Source: Burkholderia sp. PAMC 26561
GTDB taxonomy: Bacteria > Pseudomonadota > Gammaproteobacteria > Burkholderiales > Burkholderiaceae
Length of the DNA: 64,000 nucleotides
Direction: 5' to 3'
NCBI RefSeq assembly: GCF_001557535.2
Contig: NZ_CP014306.1
Location: forward strand, 434,001 to 498,000
Shown here: positions 45,774 through 54,800 of the stretch, piece by piece
Numbering within the stretch: position 1 is the stretch's first letter
How the letters are laid out: each line of letters opens with the position of its first letter
The notes under the pieces: model-generated
What the model saw: the letters and a program-made list of their open reading frames with translations, nothing else
Database searches by the model: none
Told to the model about the DNA's origin: nothing
Translations under genes and position numbers: made by a program

Positions 45774-47303
45774 ATGAGCACGATAACCACATCGTCAACC
45801 GGTTCCACCGTTGACCCGAACAGCGCCCTACAGCAGGCTGCACAGTCAATCATCAGCGGCTCCACCGGCTCGACCGCAGATGTGAACGCGCTTGTCTCAG
45901 CGATCGTTGGCGCAAAAGTCGCACCGCAAACAGACGCGATCACTAATAAGACCAACACGGACAACACCCAGCTCACGGCGCTTGGCCAGTTGAAATCGGT
46001 CATGTCCTTGCTTCAAAGTTCGCTTACATCGCTTTCTGACGGCACGACCATGTCCGCCTTCACGGCAACCGGCGATGGCAAGGGAATCACCGCTAAGGGT
46101 ACCGCAGGCGCGGTAGCGGGCTCTTATACGGTTCAGGTATCCAATATTGCGACGTCGCAGTCGATTACCTCGGGCGCATTTAAAACAACCGACACGCTCG
46201 GAACCGGCACGATGACGCTGTCAGTCGGCGGCAAAAGCATGTCGGTCAACGTCACATCGAGCAACAACACGCTCGCCGGCATTGCCGCTGCAATCAACTC
46301 AGGTATCGGTAATCCTGGTGTTACGGCTGCAATTGTGAACGGCACGGACGGGGCGCACTTGGTATTGCGTTCAGCGACGACGGGAGTTGCGAACGGCATC
46401 AACGTCTCCATAGCAGGCGCAGGGTCGACCGACACACTGAATAATCTCGCAGTGACTTCAGGCACCGTTCCGGCGCCCGCGAGTAGCAAGGAAACTGCCG
46501 GAAATTACACCGGCGCCGCGACAAGTGTCACGGCGGGCGCATGGACGCAAAGCGTGGCCGGACAAGACGCCAACTTTTCGATTGAGGGCACACCCGGAAC
46601 GAGCGCAAGCAATACGATCACTACCGCGCTCAGCGGCCTGTCCATGACACTTGACTCAACCTCCGTCGGCACGACGCAGACACTCACCGTTGCGCCGGAT
46701 ACTACGGGCCAAGCAAGCGCCATCAATGCGTTTGTCACCGCTTACAATAATCTCGTCACAACAGCTACGTCGCTGACGACGTTTGATGCAACACAGGCAA
46801 AAGGCTCTCAAGGCGGCGCGCTGCTGGGCGACTCAATGCTCAACACCATTCGCAACACGCTAGCGAGCGCGATCAGCGGCGGCGTGGGCACGGGTTCCTC
46901 AGCGGTGAATCTCGGGTCGATTGGCATTACGCTGCAACCGGACGGAACGCTCAAAACTGACTCCGACGCATTGACCGCCGCACTGACGAACGATCCAACC
47001 ACGGTCTCTAAGCTTTTTAATTCGACCAACGGCCTTGGAACCACCATGAATGGCAGCTTGACGTCGTTCCTGGCGACAGGTGGCATCATGGATACGCGCA
47101 CGACTGCGCTCAACAGCGACCTAGCGAGTCTGAAGGACCAGCAAACACAACTTACCGCGTACACCGCCCAATTGACGACGTCGTACAACGATCAGTTCAC
47201 AGCATTGAACACACTGATGTCGCAATCGACAAGCAATGCCAACTACCTGACGGCGCTCTTTGGCGGCACCAACAGTGCGGGTGCACTAGCAACCAATAAG
47301 TAA
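45774..47303 (+). CDS. fliD: Flagellar hook-associated protein 2, filament cap FliD
   Basis: A 509-residue cap protein. The FliD_N domain lies near residues 35-135 (NALVSAIVGAKVAPQTDAIT; QLTALGQLKSVMSLLQSSLT). A flagellin-IN motif follows (SQSITSGAFKTTDTLGTGTM, TLAGIAAAINSG), and then the FliD_C domain (INAFVTAYNNLVTTATSLTT to LTTSYNDQFTALNTLMSQS). It caps the growing filament and helps flagellin fold. fliT begins 14 bases after its stop. Confidence 0.93.
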   Translation: MSTITTSSTGSTVDPNSALQQAAQSIISGSTGSTADVNALVSAIVGAKVAPQTDAITNKTNTDNTQLTALGQLKSVMSLLQSSLTSLSDGTTMSAFTATGDGKGITAKGTAGAVAGSYTVQVSNIATSQSITSGAFKTTDTLGTGTMTLSVGGKSMSVNVTSSNNTLAGIAAAINSGIGNPGVTAAIVNGTDGAHLVLRSATTGVANGINVSIAGAGSTDTLNNLAVTSGTVPAPASSKETAGNYTGAATSVTAGAWTQSVAGQDANFSIEGTPGTSASNTITTALSGLSMTLDSTSVGTTQTLTVAPDTTGQASAINAFVTAYNNLVTTATSLTTFDATQAKGSQGGALLGDSMLNTIRNTLASAISGGVGTGSSAVNLGSIGITLQPDGTLKTDSDALTAALTNDPTTVSKLFNSTNGLGTTMNGSLTSFLATGGIMDTRTTALNSDLASLKDQQTQLTAYTAQLTTSYNDQFTALNTLMSQSTSNANYLTALFGGTNSAGALATNK

Positions 47304-47317
47304 AGGGAGGAAAAGCG

Positions 47318-47617
47318 ATGAACCAGCAAGAACTGATTGCCCAGGCGTGGGCACTGACCGAAGCGATAGAGCAAGCTGCAGCCGACAACGACTGGCTTGG
47401 CGCCGCGCAACTCACGAATACGCGCTCGCCTTTACTAATGGCGCTTCAGGCTGACCAGCCCAACGATTCCATGATTAAAATCCGACGGATCCAGACGAGC
47501 ATTGCCATGATCATGGACATGGCGGCATCGGCAGAAACGACGTTGATGAATAGATACCGGAACTCGATTGAACGCGCATGCGCCGCTAGCCGATACCAAC
47601 GAGCCGCCCAGTTCTGA
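47318..47617 (+). CDS. fliT: Flagellar chaperone FliT-like protein
   Basis: A 99-residue mostly helical protein immediately after fliD, with AGGGAGGA before the ATG. Size and helix pattern (LIAQAWALTEAIEQAAADND, IRRIQTSIAMIMDMAASAET) fit FliT, the FliD export chaperone and FlhDC antagonist. FliT proteins are poorly conserved, so the name relies on position as much as on sequence. Confidence 0.72.
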   Translation: MNQQELIAQAWALTEAIEQAAADNDWLGAAQLTNTRSPLLMALQADQPNDSMIKIRRIQTSIAMIMDMAASAETTLMNRYRNSIERACAASRYQRAAQF

Positions 47618-47873
47618 CAGAGTCGCTATCAAGTAACGAAGGTGCCGCGAAAACTTCCAGCTCCGTGCTAAAAGCCTGTTCAGCTTGCCACGAAATCTTT
47701 GTCCAGTTTGAAGAAACACGCAACCTGTCGCGGCAACTTTCATGCAGCGGTTCTACTGAAGTAAAGACGCTGCTTTACCCGTAAGCGTCCACGGATTCCC
47801 GCTGACCTCGACGTCGCCCGGCGCAGTAGATCGTGTTCGACAGTGGGCCACCGACTATTGCGATCGACGCTGG
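47618..47873. other. Intergenic stretch between convergent genes
   Basis: About 256 bases with no recognised gene. A minus-strand frame covering fliT and this region is a shadow. Confidence 0.4.
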
Positions 47874-48074
47874 TTAATCGCGCTCGCTTGCGAGTACCCG
47901 CACGATGTCCTCGGCAAACTCAAGTGCGACCGCTTCCAACTCTGGTGATTCGCCTGAAAAATCCCGCGGCAAGCTCTTACCTCGCGCAGTACGAATCGAG
48001 ATGACTGTCTGGGCAAGAACCGTTGCCTGTGCCATGAGCTCAGCATCGCCGAAGAACATCGGTCCATCGTTCAT
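47874..48074 (-). CDS. Small acidic protein of unknown function
   Basis: A 66-residue frame (MNDGPMFFGDAELMAQATVL, LEAVALEFAEDIVRVLASER), acidic and helical. It lies 66 bases downstream of the flhD-like gene on the same strand, so it may share its transcript, in the place where flhC would be expected. It has no similarity to FlhC. No family recognised. Confidence 0.45.
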   Translation of the reverse strand: MNDGPMFFGDAELMAQATVLAQTVISIRTARGKSLPRDFSGESPELEAVALEFAEDIVRVLASERD

Positions 48075-48140
48075 CGCATCTCCGCGTCGGCACTCACACT
48101 CATCCAGACCTTCCCTGAACTGAGAATACTGCCTCGCCGC

Positions 48141-48440
48141 TTACCCGGCAAACGCCAGCGTCGATTCGGCCGGCACAATTTTCCCTTGCTCATCGGCACG
48201 GGACAGAGACAACAACATCGACTGATCATTGAATCGGAATGCGCAGAGAAGATGGGGTGCTGCGGCGAGCTTCAGCACCTGAGCCATTGTGAGGGTAACA
48301 AGAATGTCCGCCACCTTCAAAGAGAGCCCGAGCCGCGCTTGACCAACGGCGCGATCGGCACGCAGCATCTTCTGCGCAAGCATGATGTACGAGAGGTTGA
48401 TTTCTCGAATGGAGTCGGCGGAATCATTTTTAGTATTCAT
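48141..48440 (-). CDS. flhD: FlhD-like flagellar master regulator subunit
   Basis: A 99-residue protein with the FlhD pattern: SIREINLSYIMLAQKMLRAD, then LTMAQVLKLAAAPHLLCAFR, with the conserved Cys in LLCAFRFND. Canonical FlhD works as a heterohexamer with FlhC to activate class II flagellar promoters. No flhC follows. This is probably a second, diverged copy; it may form mixed complexes with FlhC made elsewhere, or act alone. Opposite in strand to fliC-fliD-fliT. Confidence 0.82.
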   Translation of the reverse strand: MNTKNDSADSIREINLSYIMLAQKMLRADRAVGQARLGLSLKVADILVTLTMAQVLKLAAAPHLLCAFRFNDQSMLLSLSRADEQGKIVPAESTLAFAG

Positions 48441-48771
48441 GGCCTTCGCTTACGACATCAGATGAGAGTGGTGAACGCCCGGAAAATGATACCGGAAATT
48501 CTTAATAGCTCGTTACATCTCGTAACAAGAGATCATTCTCTGTTCCATCAGATCAATAAGCAAGGACCTGCAGTCATTTATCTTTTTATGCGGATGCTTA
48601 AGCAGTATCTATTGCCAACCTATGGGGGCGTCAAGCTTCGATCGGCCTTCGGAACGCTATGACGCAATAGCACTGCGAAATATTGACGTCATGCTATTGT
48701 AAGTATTGGGTGACGTCTTTCATGTCTTCTCGACCGACCATACTGTGTCCGCCGTAACTACCGCGTACGCG
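48441..48771. other. Upstream region of flhD-like gene
   Basis: About 330 bases, AT-richer than its flanks, with no credible gene. Likely contains the flhD-like promoter; no specific operator is assigned. Confidence 0.4.
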
Positions 48772-49041
48772 TCAATCCTTCAGCAAACGTGCAGCGTCAA
48801 TGAGGATGGCCCGCGATTTTTCTAAAGCTGCTTGCGGATGACCGAGCGATAAGCGAGCTCTCGCCGTTTTTATCTCATCGTTGATACTGGGATCGCCGTC
48901 ACAAATTACGGCGATCGACGAAAACAGCGCTTCAATATCCTTGCTTAGTTGGTCGTCGTGGCGCTGTTTAGCGCGATCCTGAAGCGGTCTGATCGATATC
49001 CACAGCGTTTCGAGCTGCGCTAGCCTTTCAATGGTTGCCAA
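48772..49041 (-). CDS. Small helical protein of unknown function
   Basis: An 89-residue frame with strong helical and heptad-like character (MATIERLAQLETLWISIRPL, SINDEIKTARARLSLGHPQA) and a plausible start with GGGAGG upstream. No family recognised. Stands alone near motility genes. Confidence 0.5.
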   Translation of the reverse strand: MATIERLAQLETLWISIRPLQDRAKQRHDDQLSKDIEALFSSIAVICDGDPSINDEIKTARARLSLGHPQAALEKSRAILIDAARLLKD

Positions 49042-49528
49042 AAGTGCCTCCCGTCAGTCTCTTACGAGCAACGGCGATGTTACGGACGCGGGAGTTCACG
49101 TAAAACGCATTCGCACGAAAATGCAGGGCGAAAACAGCAAGGTGAGAGATCATTTATTCGGTCGGTTGTATGCAAAATGTAAAATGCACGTGCTATGAAA
49201 TGACGCAAAACCGTCAGTATTAGGCAAAATCTTCTGAAAGTCCGGCACGATTATCATGTTGTTCGTTGGAAAGCCGCTCGGCGGATCCGACGACATAGCT
49301 GCGATTGGGGCCGAAAACGCAGGCCAGCGCTTTCGGGACCATTGTAGGACGCTTTGCTCCACGGAATTCAGCCTACCCTTTTGCTAGCGATTGAGCTTTC
49401 GTGACTTAAAGGAACAAGCCACCTCCGCGGATTCCGGTTACACCTAGATGAGGAGATGAGGCGATAAATCAGTCCGCCAGCCTCGGCGTTCACACTGCCC
49501 TCAGTCGCTAGGCCCGACAACTGTGGGC
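49042..49528. other. Intergenic stretch with no recognised gene
   Basis: About 490 bases. A 70-codon minus-strand frame (49150-49362) has no motif and low coding character. Nothing else seen. Confidence 0.4.
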
Positions 49529-50011
49529 TCAGCCTTCAGGCCGCTCGCAAATCGATTCGCCTGCAACCGCATCGGGCGCTTTGTCCACAAGGCGTCGCAC
49601 GCACTGCATTGCTTGAAGAATTGCCCCCAATCGGACTTCGCGAAGTTGCCGGTCATGCTCGTTCACAATGACAGCAAGCCCATCCATCACATCGCCAGGA
49701 AAACTCCAATCCCCCGTTTGCGCACCCTTGACTAGCACGCGGTTCAGGCTGACCTCGGCTTTAGCAAGCTCCGATATTGCCAGTGCGCCGTGCCCCGCCT
49801 CGGTTACGTAGGTTGTCAGCAAGAGCGCCTGCGCCATAGCGACAGCTTCCGATCGCCCACTGCTCTGCCGGCGGATGCTTTCCAGCGCGATCCTGACGCC
49901 AAGAATGATGGCGTCGGCGTCCGACGCAACCATGGGCAGGAATAGACCTTTCGCGTGACGCTGCGGGGACGAGCCTCTATGCGTCTGCTTGCGTTTCTTG
50001 GATGCGGTCAT
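49529..50011 (-). CDS. Hypothetical protein, 160 residues
   Basis: A coding-looking frame with a basic N-terminus (MTASKKRKQTHRGSSPQRHA) and a helical body (ALLLTTYVTEAGHGALAISE; LREVRLGAILQAMQCVRRLV). No catalytic motif and no membrane segment. Short proteins of this kind recur in Burkholderiaceae genomes in my recollection, but I cannot name a family. Confidence 0.55.
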   Translation of the reverse strand: MTASKKRKQTHRGSSPQRHAKGLFLPMVASDADAIILGVRIALESIRRQSSGRSEAVAMAQALLLTTYVTEAGHGALAISELAKAEVSLNRVLVKGAQTGDWSFPGDVMDGLAVIVNEHDRQLREVRLGAILQAMQCVRRLVDKAPDAVAGESICERPEG

Positions 50012-50292
50012 GTTTTCGTCGTCGCTGGAGTTAGGCGAAGCGAAAGGTTCTCGCTATCGCAATGTATTTGCATACAATAACTTTGGTGACTATATGCCAC
50101 TTCTCTTCAACCATTTAAGCCGGTCGGCTTGGCAAGTTGCGGACTCACGGGCGGGGTCATCGTGGCGACAAAGATGTCGACTACATCAGCCAGTTGCGTG
50201 TCCTTAAATAATCCGTATAAAAGATCGCCATCGTGTAGTGATAGGACGACCCTGCTCCAGAACTCGCGCACCACGCAATGGATAAGCTTTGA

Positions 50293-50487
50293 ATGAACTA
50301 CAGCGTTGAGGATTACTTGCCAGTCGTTGTCTCGCGATGGCGGAAATCGATTTGGAACGTGACGGTACCGGATGGTGCGCTCGCGAGAGGGTATTTCATC
50401 ATTCCATGCTTGAGCCAACACGCTGCGATGGACATTGCTCTGCAACTTGCGCACGCATACGACCGGCCAGTCCACGTTTGCGACTGA
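50293..50487 (+). CDS. Possible small protein, 64 residues
   Basis: The frame MNYSVEDYLPVVVSRWRKSI to AYDRPVHVCD has balanced composition and aromatic residues in a plausible pattern, unlike the shadows around it. No family recognised and no strong Shine-Dalgarno. Low confidence that it is translated. Confidence 0.3.
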   Translation: MNYSVEDYLPVVVSRWRKSIWNVTVPDGALARGYFIIPCLSQHAAMDIALQLAHAYDRPVHVCD

Positions 50488-50952
50488 AAAAGCGGCGACC
50501 CCAAATTACAAGAAGCTGTAGCCGACCTGTTGTGCAAATCCATAAAGACGAAACTATCGTGCTCGCCCTGCTCCAAGCTCGGCGCCACCTAAAATGATCG
50601 GGCGTAGGCCACCCGACCCGGGCAGCTAATTCTTTCGAAAACGGACGCCCCATTGCCAATGGCTTCTAGCGGCTTACTCGCAAAGCTTCAGCTTGATTTG
50701 AACGTAAATTGACGTCAAGCTTCACGCCTCGCGATTCATTGAGCCGCGACCCTAGATACCCAAAAGTCTGTAAAGAGAGTGCGCTACCGCACATCGCCAA
50801 GCTAAGCGGCTCCACGATCTCGTTGTACGTCATGGGCACATCCCGAAGGTGGAATTGGGAATAGGAAAGCGCGTTGTGACGATCAGCACCGCTTTTCTCA
50901 GGCTAGGCACAGTCGCTGCTTAGTGAGGCCAACAAGCGACGAAACTTGATCC
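50488..50952. other. Intergenic stretch with no recognised gene
   Basis: About 465 bases upstream of the CheB-like gene; short frames only, no motif. Confidence 0.4.
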
Positions 50953-51552
50953 ATGAACACACCTGCAGTGAGGTTAATAGTAATCGGCGGCTCGCTAGGC
51001 GGCCTAGACGCATTTTGTCAAATCGTCCGGGTCCTCCCTTATGACTTCGCCGGCACGATCGCATTCGTTTTGCACACGCCCTCAGACGGTCCTAGACTTC
51101 TTCCTGAGATCATCGGACGCTTTACTTCACTACCGACCTCGTATGCTGTCGACGGGCAGGAGATTAGAGCTGGACATATATATTGCGCCCCTCCCGCATT
51201 TCATCTGACAGTCAAGTCGCCTGGAAACTTCGCGCTCGACGATGGCCCCAAAGTCAATCACGTACGTCCGTCCGCAAACAGGCTTTTCGAAACGGCTGCG
51301 CATGTGTATGGCAGTGATTTAATCGGGGTTATTGTGACGGGCGGAGACGGCGACGGCGCCGATGGATTCAGGGCAATTGATGCAAGCAATGGGCTACGGA
51401 TCGTGCAGGCTCCTGCCGACGCACGGGACCCGGGTATGCCCCTGTCTGCGCTAGAGCGGGATCATCCTAACTACTGTGTACCGCTCGCGGAAATCGGTCC
51501 CTTGCTCATTTCCCTGATCGATGCGCCATCTCAGGCGCCGCATATCAAATAA
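50953..51552 (+). CDS. Stand-alone CheB-type methylesterase
   Basis: A 199-residue protein consisting only of the CheB catalytic domain. The Ser nucleophile is in VIGGSLGGLDAF (Ser14), the His in FVLHTPSDG (near residue 40) and the Asp in VIVTGGDGDGADGF (near 135). The receiver domain that normally restrains CheB is absent, so activity would not be controlled by phosphorylation in cis. No cheR or chemoreceptor gene is adjacent. It may act on chemoreceptors encoded elsewhere or in a non-chemotaxis system. Confidence 0.85.
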   Translation: MNTPAVRLIVIGGSLGGLDAFCQIVRVLPYDFAGTIAFVLHTPSDGPRLLPEIIGRFTSLPTSYAVDGQEIRAGHIYCAPPAFHLTVKSPGNFALDDGPKVNHVRPSANRLFETAAHVYGSDLIGVIVTGGDGDGADGFRAIDASNGLRIVQAPADARDPGMPLSALERDHPNYCVPLAEIGPLLISLIDAPSQAPHIK

Positions 51553-51841
51553 GGGTTGGACTAAACGGCATTCCATGCGTTGTCGCACCTTCAAAAAGGT
51601 GCTCTTCCTCCCCCGCACGCTCGACGAGAGGAACCATCACAAGCGAGGCGGATCTTTAATTATCGAAGTCCTGCTATCTCGATTGTGAGGATCGTGTATT
51701 GAGGCTACCCATCTTTTCGCTTGCCAAGCGCGGCAATGATGAGTAGCCGCCAGCGTTGGCGTAAATTAAGCCTCCGCTGACAGCCAAAGTGGACGCACTA
51801 CAGAGATTGCGGTGACATTCTCTCGCTCGACCGACTATTCA
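51553..51841. other. Intergenic stretch between convergent genes
   Basis: About 290 bases without a gene or clear terminator. Confidence 0.35.
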
Positions 51842-54800
51842 TCAAAAACCGATGCGCACCCCTCCTGTCAAGCTGTATGACGTACGCCGGGCGGCGACCT
51901 CGGTTTGGGCACCTGCGAACAGATATCCCTGCTTCGCAACCCGCAATGTTCCGCCCAGACCAAACTGACCGAACACTCGTCCTGAGTGCGGCGCCTGCAC
52001 GCTTAACGGTTGGCCGACCAGCGACCCGTCAATGCTGGTGCGAATGAGACTACCGGTGTCCGTTCCAATTGCCACGTTGAATTTATAGGTGGCAAATTGC
52101 ATCAGTGGATCTTGGGAGATCGACCCGCCAGACAATCCGGCCAGCAAGCGCGTCCCGCTTGCGGAATAGTCGCTCAGCGTAAGAGCCGACACGGATGCGT
52201 CGCCTTCATTGCTGCCATCACGTTGGATATGCTGGAAGAGCGCGCGTGCAAAGGGTTCTATGCGGTAATTGCTCAAAAGGACAGGCAAGCGCACGCCCAG
52301 ACTTGCGAGGATATCGTGCCCGTGATTGCCCGTCGACAGACCGTTTGTTGTTCCGATCACATCGGAGCGGTCGCTGCTCCAGCTTTGCGTGCCGTAGCCG
52401 AACACGCCGTCCATCAAGACATTCCCGACAGACTGCTGACCGTAAATAAAGCCCAAATTGTCTTGAATTGAGCCTGACCCACCGTCAGTCGAGACGACCA
52501 CATCAGCGTGCGAGAATCCAACGCCGACACGCGTCGCAGCACTGCGCATGATGTCGGCGCCAACTGTGACCTGGTTGTTACGCGCTGTAAAACCCGAAGC
52601 ATGCTCGTCGGACGACGTATGGTCGTTTGTGTGCGATACGTTCGCCCAAAGCATTTCTCCGTGCGTTGCATCAGTTGCAGGCCCATTCATCAGGTGATCC
52701 GTTACCTGCTGTTGGGTTGCCCGACCGGCCTCTGGTGCTGCAGCGGCCATATCTGCATGGATTTCGCCTACGAGTCCTTTAGCCACTTGGGGCAATTGGG
52801 CCGCATCAGCTCCAGCGACCGCGTAAAGCAGCTGACTTTGACGGTCAGTCGCCGTGGCGGCGTCTTGCGATGTCATTGTTGCGTCAAGTAGTCCGGCGAC
52901 CGACCTGACATTTCCGTTGCTGCCGGAGAGATATCCCGCATACGTCAGTGGCGTAACTCGCAAGTCGATGCTGTTGCTGCCCAGCACGTTGTAGAACGCC
53001 TGGAAGCGCGTCCCGGCAGCCAATCCTTCTGCCGGTTGGTCAAGCCCGCTGAAACGACCGGCGATACCGCCTTCGGCCGTGACGATGCGGTAAGTGTCGC
53101 CTAAGTTCGGCACGAAGGTATTCGATGCATTTCCAGTAATGTTCCGAAGCAGCGGCTGCAAGGTGCCGTTCGCGATAAATTGATGCCCTGCACCCGTGAC
53201 CAGCAAGCGCGAGTAATTACCTGCGCCAGTACCCGTGCCGGTCCCATCGACGTCAGCTTCGAAGACACTACCGCTATTCATCGTGACGGTTCCATTCACG
53301 ATAAGGGTGCCCGGCGAATTACCAGGAGCCAGCCTGCCATCGACATTCATTGAACCATTGACGAGGCCTACTCCGCGCAGTGTTCCTGCCGCGTAGACGC
53401 TTACATCGCTAATTAGGTCGCCATTAGCGCGCAACATTCCGTCTGCCACGCAAGTACCATGCGAAAGCGTTGCCGAACCGGTCATGCTGAGCGTTCCCTT
53501 ACCCATCTTAGTAAAGCAAGAGGCGTCGCCCGAAGATGCAATTTGCCCGGAGAGAACCGTCGTCGTGCCCTCATCGACATTAACCCCTGACGCACCGGAG
53601 ACGATGATCTGCTGCCCCGTCCCGAGCGTGGCTGTGGTGTTTAGCATTCCTCCATTGAGAACAATCGCACCGGTTCCAAGTGAAGATCCTGAATTGATCT
53701 GGATTACACCTCCGTTGATGAGCGTGCCGCCTGTAAAGGTGTTGTTTCCGCCGACGATAAGAGTGCCGCCGCCGTTCTTTTGGAGACCGCCCACTCCGCT
53801 CATATCGCCATTCTCGACGAGCGTAACGCCCGTCAGTGTGGTGAGCGAAGCGCCTTCCGCACCCAGAATCATGCCCCTGGCAGTTGTCATGGATTGGGTT
53901 ACCGTCAGATCACCACCGTGAAAAGTGATTGCGTTCGACGGATCGCCCAGGTTTGCGTCGGACGAAACATGCAAGGATCCGCCATTCAGCGTGGTACCGC
54001 CTGTATAGGTGTTATTGCCACCCAAAACCAGTGTGCCGCCATTGACAGTCGTGCCGCCTTGATGCGAGGCAACACCGTCGAGCTCGAGCGTGCCTGCGCC
54101 GTTCTTGATGAGCCCTCCCGCACCGCTGACCGCCCCACTGTCAGTCGTCGTCGTGCCGCTGTCCGTATTGAATGTGCCGTTGCCCGCGAGCGTGATGTTG
54201 CGTGCGCTATTCACATCGCCGGTCGTGTGCAGCGTGCCGCCGTTAAGCGTCAGGTTGCTCGACGCATCGCCCAGGTTCGCATCTGATGAGACTTGCAAGG
54301 TACCGGGACCATTGACGCTCGTGCCGCCCGTATAGGTATTGTTGCCACCCAAAACCAGTGTGCCGCCGTTGACAGTCGTACCGCCTTGGTGCGAGGCAAC
54401 ACCGTCGAGCTCGAGCGTGCCTGCGCCGTTCTTGATGAGGCCTCCCGCACCGCTGACCGCCCCACTGTCGGTCGTCGTCGTGCCGCTGTCCGTATTGAAT
54501 GTGCCGTTACCCGCGAGCGTGATGTTGCGTGCGCTATTCACATCGCCGGTCGTGTGCAGCGTGCCGCCGTTAAGCGTCAGGTTGCTCGACGCATCGCCCA
54601 GGTTCGCATCTGATGAGACTTGCAAGGTACCGGGACCATTGACGCTCGTGCCGCCCGTATAGGTATTGTTGCCACCCAAAACCAGTGTGCCGCCGTTGAC
54701 AGTCGTACCGCCTTGGTGCGAGGCAACACCGTCGAGCTCGAGCGTGCCTGCGCCGTTCTTGATGAGGCCTCCCGCACCGCTGACCGCCCCACTGTCGGTC

